Made by a program: the position numbers and the translations under genes. The notes beneath the pieces were generated by a model, which saw only the letters and a program-made list of their open reading frames with translations, had not been told where the DNA came from and ran no database searches. Source: an uncultured Clostridia bacterium (lineage in GTDB: Bacteria > Bacillota > Clostridia > Lachnospirales > CAG-274). Taken from it: a DNA stretch of 13,812 bases. The stretch is from the NCBI GenBank assembly GCA_947589405.1, contig CANQBT010000048.1, positions 1-13,812 of the forward strand, in the 5' to 3' direction. Shown piece by piece: positions 6,457-12,694 of this stretch (the first letter of the stretch is position 1; the number at the start of each line of letters is the position of its first letter).

Positions 6457-6494
6457 GTAATAATGAGTAAATATACAAAATTGGAGGAATAATA

Positions 6495-6728
6495 ATGACA
6501 AATATCTCGTACATGTGCAAATGCATAACAGCATTTATAACAATTTTCTTAATTTTAAATTGCTTAACCGGGTGCACAAATGACAGCTACCGTGAAACAC
6601 TAGAAAGCGGACAAGAAAAATATTACTCTGGCAAACCCATGACAGAAAAGGAATATAATGCAGTCAAAGGATTTAATGACTGGAAATCCAAGCAAAGCAG
6701 TAAAACATATAATGAGTGGGATAAATAA
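6495..6728 (+). CDS. Small predicted lipoprotein of unknown function
   Basis: A 77-residue protein. Residues 1-26 form a lipoprotein signal peptide with a hydrophobic core (ITAFITIFLILNCL) and a lipobox LTGC whose Cys27 would be lipidated. The mature part is about 50 residues, very polar, rich in Lys, Glu, Ser and Tyr (SYRETLESGQEKYYSG, then EKEYNAVKGFNDWKSKQ), with no cysteine after Cys27. It would sit on the outer face of the cytoplasmic membrane. The start has a clean GGAGG at 6483-6487, 7 bases ahead. It is the first gene of a three-gene operon, with 33 bp to the next gene. I recognise no family. Confidence 0.75.
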   Translation: MTNISYMCKCITAFITIFLILNCLTGCTNDSYRETLESGQEKYYSGKPMTEKEYNAVKGFNDWKSKQSSKTYNEWDK

Positions 6729-6761
6729 TATTCTAACAGATTTAAGAAAGGATGATGTTCT

Positions 6762-6965
6762 ATGGGGAAAGCTCCTGATAAATGTCCTATGTGTGGTGAA
6801 CATATTAATTGGAAATTGGTAGATGAATCCAATAAAGGATTTAGTGTGGGAAAGGCTGCTGTCGGAGCTGTGCTTTTGGGTCCTATCGGAGTAGTAGGTG
6901 GTGCTTTAGGTAAGAAAAAACAGTATTATTGCTGCGGCAAATGTGGATTTCAACATGAATATTAA
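6762..6965 (+). CDS. Small zinc-ribbon protein with a glycine-rich hydrophobic core
   Basis: A 67-residue protein. CPMC (Cys8, Cys11) near the N terminus and CGKC (Cys58, Cys61) near the C terminus would form one zinc ribbon split by an insert. The insert (about 27-52) reads GFSVGKAAVGAVLLGPIG, then VVGGALGKKK: a small-residue, glycine-zipper-like hydrophobic stretch. I recall a widespread group of short Firmicutes proteins with the same layout (CxxC, FSVGKA, Gly-rich stretch, GKK, CxxC), some in phage or island contexts, with no known function. Glycine zippers often associate with membranes or self-assemble, but that is only a suggestion here. It is the middle gene of the operon, with a GAAAGGA site, 24 bp from the next gene. 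Confidence 0.75.
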   Translation: MGKAPDKCPMCGEHINWKLVDESNKGFSVGKAAVGAVLLGPIGVVGGALGKKKQYYCCGKCGFQHEY

Positions 6966-6989
6966 TTTAAACATTAGGAGGTGTATTTC

Positions 6990-7586
6990 GTGGCGGTATT
7001 TAAATGTCCTAAATGCGGGACAAAAATTGAGGCTGAAAATAATAATATAAAATGTGACAAATGTGGTTATGATTTTTCTGAATCCGGTAATGATAAGGCT
7101 ATCAAAACTGTTTCCGTAAAACAGACATCGGCAATTTTACCCATAGATATAGAAATAGCACAATTACTGAAAAAAAGAAAATTTTCTTCAGCATTTGAAA
7201 AGGCTAAGGAAGTACATAATCTGAAAACAATAGCACATGGCAGAGAATATATTGAAAATAATGCAGAATTATATAAACTTTTAAAAGCAAAACCCAGTAG
7301 AGATAACAATACGTGGAATCCTGATAGTAGATCTATAGCGGAATCTATAGATACTTTTGCAACTGTGATAGCTTATATAGGTGGAATTGCTTGTGGATTT
7401 TTATTAATTGGAGCTTTCATGTCTTTTGGAAGTTATAATGGAGCGGGTGAAGGAATTCTAGCCATAATAATTGCTGTAGTAATTGGTTTAAGTATATCTT
7501 TTAATACATTGTTATTAAAAGGATTTTCCAGCATTATATTAAATCTTGAAGAAATTAAAAATGTACTTAAAGAAAAGGAGAGATAA
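6990..7586 (+). CDS. Zinc-ribbon protein with two C-terminal transmembrane helices
   Basis: A 198-residue protein. I start it at the GTG at 6990, six bases after AGGAGGTG (6976-6983). The in-frame GTG at 6981 is part of that Shine-Dalgarno sequence. The N terminus is a compact zinc ribbon: CPKC (Cys6, Cys9) and CDKC (Cys22, Cys25). The middle (about 55-100, AQLLKKRKFSSAFEKAKEVH and on) is a helical stretch. It recalls the bL12 C-terminal-like motif seen after zinc ribbons in other small membrane proteins, a weak resemblance. Two hydrophobic helices follow (about 122-146 and 155-180), then a charged cytosolic tail. It is the last gene of the operon, ending 39 bp before a terminator. Composition is clearly more AT-rich than in greA or lysS. 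The function is unknown. Confidence 0.78.
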   Translation: MAVFKCPKCGTKIEAENNNIKCDKCGYDFSESGNDKAIKTVSVKQTSAILPIDIEIAQLLKKRKFSSAFEKAKEVHNLKTIAHGREYIENNAELYKLLKAKPSRDNNTWNPDSRSIAESIDTFATVIAYIGGIACGFLLIGAFMSFGSYNGAGEGILAIIIAVVIGLSISFNTLLLKGFSSIILNLEEIKNVLKEKER

Positions 7587-7625
7587 TAATATTTAGAGAG
7601 AAAAATTAATATATGGAAATTTTTA

Positions 7626-7665
7626 AAAAATAACGACATTAGAATATTTCAATGTCGTTATTTTT
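7626..7665. terminator. Bidirectional intrinsic terminator closing the islet operon
   Basis: A perfect 15-bp stem: 7626-7640 (ending AACGACATT) with 7651-7665 (starting AATGTCGTT), a 10-base loop, A-run before and T-run after. It is strong in the plus direction and would also work in the minus direction. Confidence 0.88.
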
Positions 7666-7789
7666 GCGATTTACAGTTTTTACAAATGCAATATATTAAA
7701 TTAGTTTTTACAGATTAATACAATAATGATTTAATTGGAGGATTTATATTATGTGATTAGTATAATCAATTTTTATGCCGTAATAATCG
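7666..7789. other. Gene-free AT-rich spacer with a start-stop codon pair
   Basis: No gene is visible. It contains two direct copies of AGTTTTTACA (7675-7684 and 7703-7712), a good GGAGGA (7737-7742) eight bases before ATGTGA (7751-7756), which is a start codon followed at once by a stop, and a small interrupted palindrome TGATTA-GTA-TAATCA (7754-7768). Confidence 0.5.
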
Positions 7790-7818
7790 TTGACATTTTA
7801 CCCTTAATCTAGTATAAT
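7790..7818 (+). promoter_or_regulatory. Perfect consensus promoter of greA-lysS
   Basis: TTGACA (7790-7795), exactly 17 bp, TATAAT (7813-7818). Both hexamers and the spacing match the sigma-A optimum. The leader before the greA ATG is about 40 nt and has an AAAGGAGAG binding site. Confidence 0.88.
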
Positions 7819-7865
7819 TGTTAGGATAAAAAAGGAAGGTAATATAAATTAAAGGAGAGATAACG

Positions 7866-8342
7866 ATGGCTGACGAAAAGAAAATAATACTTACAAGCGA
7901 GGGACTTAGAAATTTAGAGGAAGAGCTGGAAAATCTCAAGGTCGTAAGACGTAAAGAGGTCGCAGCCAAGATAAAGGAAGCCAGAGCGCAAGGTGACTTA
8001 TCAGAAAATGCCGAATACGATGCTGCCAAAGACGAGCAGGCGGAAATAGAGTCCAGGATCGCCACTATAGAGAAAATGCTCAGAAACGCAGAGGTGATCG
8101 ACGAGGACGAAATCAACACAGGCAGAGTAAATCTTGGAAATAAGGTAAAGGTATACGATGAGGAGTTTGATGAAGAGGTAGTCTACACAATAGTCGGACC
8201 TGCCGAAGCGGATCCTTTTAATTATAAGCTTTCAAACGAATGTCCTTTAGGCATTGCTCTTCTGGGTCATGCTGTAGGAGATGTTGTGGAAAGCAATGCA
8301 CCCGATGGCATTATGAAATATAAGATTCTGGAAATTCAGTAG
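7866..8342 (+). CDS. greA: Transcription elongation factor GreA
   Basis: A 158-residue protein, the standard GreA length. GreA enters the secondary channel of RNA polymerase and stimulates cleavage of backtracked transcripts. The N-terminal antiparallel coiled coil (about 1-78) carries the acidic tip motif GDLSENAEY. Its Asp44 and Glu47 correspond to the catalytic Asp41 and Glu44 of E. coli GreA. The C-terminal FKBP-like domain (about 82-158) includes YTIVGPAEADPFNYKLSNEC and the conserved PLGIALLGHAVGD. It is the first gene of a two-gene operon with lysS, 11 bp apart, an arrangement common in Firmicutes. Confidence 0.97.
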   Translation: MADEKKIILTSEGLRNLEEELENLKVVRRKEVAAKIKEARAQGDLSENAEYDAAKDEQAEIESRIATIEKMLRNAEVIDEDEINTGRVNLGNKVKVYDEEFDEEVVYTIVGPAEADPFNYKLSNECPLGIALLGHAVGDVVESNAPDGIMKYKILEIQ

Positions 8343-8353
8343 GAGAAATTAAA

Positions 8354-9877
8354 ATGGCGGACAATAAGAACAAGCAGCCCTTAGAGGGAAAGGCTTTAAA
8401 TGAAATACTTAAAATAAGAAGAGAAAAGCTTGCCAATTTACAGGAAATGGGTATGGATCCATTCAAAATAGTAAAGGCCGACGTGCGTAACCACTCTGTA
8501 GAGATAAAGGAAAACTTTGACACTATGGAGGGTAAGGAGGTAAGCGTTGCAGGCCGTATGATGAGCAAGAGAGTCATGGGCAAGGCCAGCTTCTGCGATA
8601 TACAGGACAGAGACGGCAGGATACAGTCCTATGTTACAAGAGATGATCTTGGCGAGGACAACTACAAGCTTTTCAAAAAAATGGATATTGGCGATATAGT
8701 ATTTATAAAGGGCACAGTATTCAAGACCAAAATGGAAGAAATATCAATACACGCCACAGAGGTGACGCTTCTTTCAAAAAGCTTACAAGTGCTGCCTGAG
8801 AAATTTCACGGCTTAAGGGATCAGGATCTCAGATACAGACAGAGATATGTAGACCTTATTGTAAATCCTGAGGTAAAGAGGAACTTCTTTATAAGAAGCG
8901 CTGTTATAAAGACCGTAAGGGAATATTTGGACGATCAGGAATTTTTAGAGGTTGAAACTCCCATACTCCAGACCATACCCGGCGGTGCGTCTGCAAGGCC
9001 CTTTATAACTCACCACAACACTCTTGATATAGATATGTATATGAGAATAGCCCTTGAGCTTCCTCTTAAAAGACTTATAGTAGGCGGTATGGAAAGGGTA
9101 TATGAAATAGGCAGAGTTTTCAGGAACGAGGGCATGGATATGAAGCACAATCCCGAGTTCACTCTTCTGGAGCTTTATCAGGCATATACCGATTACTACG
9201 GCATGATGGATATTACCGAAGGTATCATAAAGGAAGTATGCAAAAAGGTAGCAGGTACAGACAAGATAACATATCAGGGCGTAGAGCTTGACTTTTCAAA
9301 GCCATTTGAAAGGATCACAATGGTAGACGCCGTTAAGAAGTATTCGGGTGTTGACTTTGAAAAAATAGAAACTCTTGAAGAAGCAAGGGCTATTGCAAAG
9401 GAGCACAATATAGAGTTTGAGCAAAGGCATGAAAAAGGCGATATACTCAACCTCTTCTTTGAGGAATACGTTGAGGAAAAGCTTGTACAGCCTACATTCC
9501 TTATGGATCACCCTGTTGAGATCTCTCCTCTTACAAAGAGAAAGCCGGATAAGCCTGAATATACAGAGAGATTTGAGCTTTTCATAATGGGACGAGAATT
9601 TGCCAATGCATATAGTGAGCTGAACGACCCTATCGACCAAAGGGAACGTTTTGAAAGACAGGAGAAGCTCAGGGCTCAGGGCGATGAAGAAGCCAACATG
9701 ATAGACGAGGACTTTATGCTTGCCCTTGAATACGGCATGCCTCCTACAGGCGGTATGGGTATGGGTATCGACAGACTTGTAATGCTCTTTACCGACGCCG
9801 CAAGCATAAGAGATATACTCCTCTTCCCCACAATGAAGCCAATCGGCGCAAATAATGAGGAAAAAGAAGAAAATTAA
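8354..9877 (+). CDS. lysS: Lysyl-tRNA synthetase, class II
   Basis: A 507-residue protein of normal length that charges tRNA-Lys. An N-terminal helix and OB-fold anticodon-binding domain span about 55-140 (VSVAGRMMSKRVMGKASF). The class II catalytic core follows: motif 1 region around RSAVIKTVREYLDDQEFLEV (181-200), motif 2 FRNEGMDMKHNPEFTLLELY (256-275), and motif 3 GMGMGIDRLVMLFTDAASIR (467-486). The flipping-loop region PGGASARPF (209-217) is intact. AGGAG, overlapping the greA stop codon, serves as its binding site, so translation is probably coupled to greA. All key motifs are present and nothing is unusual. Confidence 0.98.
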   Translation: MADNKNKQPLEGKALNEILKIRREKLANLQEMGMDPFKIVKADVRNHSVEIKENFDTMEGKEVSVAGRMMSKRVMGKASFCDIQDRDGRIQSYVTRDDLGEDNYKLFKKMDIGDIVFIKGTVFKTKMEEISIHATEVTLLSKSLQVLPEKFHGLRDQDLRYRQRYVDLIVNPEVKRNFFIRSAVIKTVREYLDDQEFLEVETPILQTIPGGASARPFITHHNTLDIDMYMRIALELPLKRLIVGGMERVYEIGRVFRNEGMDMKHNPEFTLLELYQAYTDYYGMMDITEGIIKEVCKKVAGTDKITYQGVELDFSKPFERITMVDAVKKYSGVDFEKIETLEEARAIAKEHNIEFEQRHEKGDILNLFFEEYVEEKLVQPTFLMDHPVEISPLTKRKPDKPEYTERFELFIMGREFANAYSELNDPIDQRERFERQEKLRAQGDEEANMIDEDFMLALEYGMPPTGGMGMGIDRLVMLFTDAASIRDILLFPTMKPIGANNEEKEEN

Positions 9878-9929
9878 GACAGCTATGGGAATGAAAATAT
9901 TATTTTCACAGTATAAAAGACAATAGGAA

Positions 9930-9968
9930 CAGTACACAATCCCATATGCGTAAGTACTGCAATTTTTA
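9930..9968 (+). terminator. Weak terminator candidate after lysS
   Basis: CAGTAC (9930-9935) pairs with GTACTG (9954-9959), followed by CAATTTTTAA. The 6-bp stem has an 18-base loop, so it is weak. The segment before it can also form TGAAAAT/ATTTTCA (9892-9908) inside TATGGGA/TCCCATA (9884-9946). Confidence 0.3.
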
Positions 9969-9995
9969 ATTGATATTGTCAAAGGAGGCATACAA

Positions 9996-10553
9996 ATGCT
10001 TGTAACAGCTTTGATATTAACGGCATCTATACCCATTCTGGGAATAATAGCCGAATTTGTAAACAGATTGCTGAAATTTATTATACGAAAAATATTCGGT
10101 GCAAGATTTACAAATATACTGTGTAATTATATAACATTTCCGGGAACTGTACATCATGAGCTGTCACATGCTCTTCTGGCTTTTCTGACAGGAGCTAAGA
10201 TCGACCATATATCGCTTTTCAAGCCCGACGGAGATTCTTTAGGCTCTGTGGAATACCACAACAGAGGTTTCTTTGTTTTAAGAGCGATACAGGATTCCAT
10301 GTCCGCAATAGCGCCTATACTATGCGGAGCGATCACAAGCAGCGCAATAATATATGTAATACACAGCTGTGACATTCCAATACCTGCGGTCATTGCTCTT
10401 ATATATATTCTGGTGTCTATAATATTACATATGAGAATGAGTACCGCCGATATAAAAATAATGTGGAAGGGTATACCTGTAATATTTATTCTTGTGTTGG
10501 CAGTAGTATGGCTTACAAAATTTGATATATTGGAATATCTTAATATAATGTAA
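9996..10553 (+). CDS. M50B-like membrane zinc metalloprotease (predicted)
   Basis: A 185-residue, very hydrophobic protein with about four or five membrane helices (near 4-22, 48-66, 101-123, 129-146 and 160-175). The second carries HELSH (His54-Glu55-Leu-Ser-His58), an HExxH zinc site embedded in the membrane, followed by ALLAFLTGAKIDHISLFKPD. This order of HExxH, LTGA and F/P-D-G resembles the M50B group of site-2-protease-like enzymes. The third helix has the AIAPILCG pattern that M50 proteins place opposite the active site, and Asp152 (MSTADIK) is a candidate third ligand. Such enzymes cut substrates within the membrane, but the substrate here is unknown. The start has AAAGGAGG. It is 118 bp after lysS, possibly read from the same promoter. 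Confidence 0.75.
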   Translation: MLVTALILTASIPILGIIAEFVNRLLKFIIRKIFGARFTNILCNYITFPGTVHHELSHALLAFLTGAKIDHISLFKPDGDSLGSVEYHNRGFFVLRAIQDSMSAIAPILCGAITSSAIIYVIHSCDIPIPAVIALIYILVSIILHMRMSTADIKIMWKGIPVIFILVLAVVWLTKFDILEYLNIM

Positions 10554-10565
10554 AGTATAAAACAG

Positions 10566-10616
10566 CTGCCGCATTATGATCTCGGCAAAGGAGGTCTTAA
10601 TGCGGCAGGTTTTTTT
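10566..10616 (+). terminator. Intrinsic terminator after the M50B-like gene
   Basis: CTGCCGCATTA (10566-10576) pairs perfectly with TAATGCGGCAG (10598-10608), followed by G and seven T. The loop is 21 bases, unusually long, and contains AAAGGAGG (10587-10594). Confidence 0.85.
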
Positions 10617-10670
10617 GGTTTGTTATGGAATTTTTGTTTATGGGATATCGACATTACTTTTGCTTTAGAG

Positions 10671-10740
10671 CGACCCTTCCACCATTTCTGCGTAATGCAG
10701 GTCCCCTCCCCTTGACGCCCTATGGGCTGGAGGAGGCTAT
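10671..10740 (-). repeat. Third GC-rich structured element, related end to the 3320-3627 repeats
   Basis: Read on the minus strand, two hairpin-forming blocks (CCTCC/GGAGG with an inner GCCC/GGGC, then CTGC/GCAG) are followed by GGAAGGGTCG at 10680-10671. The last seven bases, AGGGTCG, match the end of both repeats at 3320-3627. The rest does not align by eye, so it may belong to another subfamily. It lies between convergent genes. Confidence 0.45.
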
Positions 10741-10762
10741 AGAAAGCCCCTCTCTTTTACCG

Positions 10763-11908
10763 CTACATCAACCATTTTCTTATAAGTCTTATCATATTTA
10801 TTGAAAGTCCTGCTTTTTCCACATCTTCCGCAGCAACGGCGCTGCATCTGCCTGCTTCATTGCCATTTGAATAATATACTATCTCTCCAAGCTTATCGCC
10901 TTTTTTAACAGGAGCGCTTACGCCGGGAACAAGCTTTACGTCGCAGGTTATATCCGATTTGTTTCCCTTGTCCGTAAGCACCGTTACTTCTCTATCCGCA
11001 ACGGCTTTTACACTATCTGTCATGCCCTTCTGCACAGGTACGCTTCCTGCTTCCTCACCTGCTGCTTTTCCCTTTTTCAGCTCATAGTTGGCAAAGCCGT
11101 AATCCAGTATTTTCATTACGCTTTGGAATCTGCTCTTTGGATCGGGAGCCGCCATTACAACGGCTATAAGCTCCATTCCGTCCTTTTCGGCAGTACCCGA
11201 AAGACAGAATTTTGCCTTTCCCGTAGACCCTGTCTTAAGTCCTGTAGCGTTGTTGTACCATTTTATAAGCTTGTTTGTATTTGTAAGTCCGAATTCAGAT
11301 GTGCCCTTATTGGTAGTGTGCGTAATGGTATCCTGCCATGTGGTGGTGTATTTCTTTATATCGGGATATTTTGTAATAAGCTCACGGCTCATTATTGCTA
11401 TATCCTTTGCGCTCATAACATGGTTGTCCGCATCCAGACCGCAGGCGTTGACAAAGTTTGTATTCTTCATACCCAGAGTCTTTGCCTTTTCATTCATAAG
11501 AGATACAAAGCCTTCCTCGCTTCCTCCTATAAATTCCGCCATAGCAACGGCAGCGTCATTGGCAGAAGCTATGGCAATGGACTTTGTAAGAGTTTCAACG
11601 CTCTGCTGTTCGTTAGGCTCCAGAAATATCTGTGAACCGCCCATGCTTGCCGCATGCTCTGATACTGTCACAGTATCCTCCCACTTTATCTTACCCTGAT
11701 CTATAGCGTCATATATGAGCAGAAGAGTCATTATTTTGGTGACGCTGGCAGGCGGCAGAGCCTCCTCCGAGTTATCCTCCGAAAGTATCTGCCCTGTAGA
11801 CGCTTCCATAAGTATATAACTCCTTGCGTCTACGACAGGAGGTTCTGCATATACAACAGCAGTAAATATCATTATTGCAAGTAAAAGTGCAGTTGCTTTT
11901 TTTAACAT
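10763..11908 (-). CDS. dacF: D-alanyl-D-alanine carboxypeptidase (class C PBP, DacF-like)
   Basis: A 381-residue exported enzyme that removes the terminal D-Ala from peptidoglycan pentapeptides and so limits crosslinking. A signal peptide (1-21, cut after VVYA) is followed by the S11 peptidase domain: SVTK with nucleophile Ser55 and Lys58, SAN (115-117), and KTG (225-227). SEHAASMGGSQIFLEPNEQQ (83-102) closely recalls B. subtilis DacF. The C-terminal PBP5 beta domain spans about 285-365, and the final residues (INMIRLIRKWLM) form an amphipathic helix that would anchor the protein on the membrane surface. The assignment to DacF rather than DacA rests on remembered similarity only. The ribosome binding site GGGAG lies inside a hairpin (11911-11943), which may control its translation. 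Confidence 0.95.
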   Translation of the reverse strand: MLKKATALLLAIMIFTAVVYAEPPVVDARSYILMEASTGQILSEDNSEEALPPASVTKIMTLLLIYDAIDQGKIKWEDTVTVSEHAASMGGSQIFLEPNEQQSVETLTKSIAIASANDAAVAMAEFIGGSEEGFVSLMNEKAKTLGMKNTNFVNACGLDADNHVMSAKDIAIMSRELITKYPDIKKYTTTWQDTITHTTNKGTSEFGLTNTNKLIKWYNNATGLKTGSTGKAKFCLSGTAEKDGMELIAVVMAAPDPKSRFQSVMKILDYGFANYELKKGKAAGEEAGSVPVQKGMTDSVKAVADREVTVLTDKGNKSDITCDVKLVPGVSAPVKKGDKLGEIVYYSNGNEAGRCSAVAAEDVEKAGLSINMIRLIRKWLM

Positions 11909-11943
11909 AAAAAATACTCCCTTTCATCGTTTGGGAGTATTTT
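11909..11943 (-). terminator. Hairpin with U-tract directly in front of dacF (terminator and RBS overlap)
   Basis: On the minus strand AAAATACTCCC (11943-11933) pairs perfectly with GGGAGTATTTT (11921-11911), with an 11-base loop, and T continues to the base before the dacF ATG. It has all features of an intrinsic terminator for the hlyIII-like gene. Its 3' arm also contains the GGGAG that serves as the dacF ribosome binding site. Confidence 0.75.
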
Positions 11944-11968
11944 CTGTATTTTATTGAAAATTATGCAA

Positions 11969-12634
11969 TTACAGTACATATAAAATAATGGCAAAAAAAT
12001 GTGCTATACTTCCCAATATTATAAAAATATGGAAAACTGAGTGAGCATATCTTTTCTTGAAGCCGTAGATCACAGCGCCTACCGTATAGAGTATGCCCCC
12101 TGCCAAAAACCACAGAACGCCTGCCATGCCTATTGCCGAAATAAGAAATTTAATAAAGAATATTATTATCCAGCCCATACCGATGTAGCACACCATTGAA
12201 AAGGGCTGATATTTTTTGACATCGATGGCAGTAAGGGTAGTGGCTATAGCCACAAGTCCCCACTCTATTGCAAAGAGTATCCAGCACAAAACGGCGCTTC
12301 TCTCTCTTATCGGTACAAACAGAACGGGAGTATACGAACCTGCGATCATAAAGTATATGGCGCAATGGTCTATTATCTGCATTACCTTTTTGCCTGTGCA
12401 GGGACGCAGACCATGATATATGCTTGACATAGTGTATAGCCCTATCATTGTAATACCATATATTACGGAGGCTATAACACCATACACGCTGCCATGAAGC
12501 GCAGCTACAATTATACAGAGCACAAGTGCAACTATGCTGAGTCCTCCGCCTACTATATGGCTTACCATATTGAATATTTCCTCTCCCTTTGTATAGGAGG
12601 GCAGCTTTCTGTCTGCCAGCTTGGTTCTATTCAT
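11969..12634 (-). CDS. Hemolysin III / PAQR family membrane protein
   Basis: A 221-residue protein with about seven membrane helices. Family marks are EEIFNMVSHIVGG (18-30), SSIYHGL (70-76), IIDHCAIYFMIAGSYTPVLF (87-106) and HSVFHIFIILGSIAHF (198-213). The predicted zinc ligands of the PAQR/CREST superfamily are present: His74, Asp89, His198 and His202. Bacterial members are called hemolysin III after a Bacillus cereus protein, but their normal role is unclear; an amidohydrolase or membrane-fluidity role has been proposed for the superfamily. I start at the ATG at 12634, eight bases after GGAG. The in-frame GTG at 12643 lies too close to that site. It is 60 bp downstream of ftsZ and separated from it by a terminator. 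Confidence 0.93.
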   Translation of the reverse strand: MNRTKLADRKLPSYTKGEEIFNMVSHIVGGGLSIVALVLCIIVAALHGSVYGVIASVIYGITMIGLYTMSSIYHGLRPCTGKKVMQIIDHCAIYFMIAGSYTPVLFVPIRERSAVLCWILFAIEWGLVAIATTLTAIDVKKYQPFSMVCYIGMGWIIIFFIKFLISAIGMAGVLWFLAGGILYTVGAVIYGFKKRYAHSVFHIFIILGSIAHFFAIILYVL

Positions 12635-12645
12635 AACTATCACTC

Positions 12646-12680
12646 CAAAAATTCAAACAGGGCTGAAATTTCAGCCCTGT
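12646..12680 (-). terminator. Intrinsic terminator of ftsZ
   Basis: A 24-bp perfect palindrome (12657-12680, arm ACAGGGCTGAAA) starts 14 bp after the ftsZ stop and is followed on the minus strand by TTTGAATTTTT. The last T-run touches the GGAG of the hlyIII-like gene, so that gene depends on read-through or on a promoter hidden in the same few bases. Confidence 0.8.
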
Positions 12681-12694
12681 CAATGTGCTTATAT

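Noticed and set aside
6124..6728. Toxin-antitoxin pair formed by xre and the lipoprotein gene
   Set aside because: The genes are divergent, the lipoprotein has a lipobox rather than any toxin fold I recognise, and two more genes share its operon.
9296..10036. 246-codon open frame on the minus strand
   Set aside because: It covers the lysS 3' end and the start of the M50B-like gene in antisense. Its translation is Cys/His/Tyr-rich without domains, and lysS is certain.
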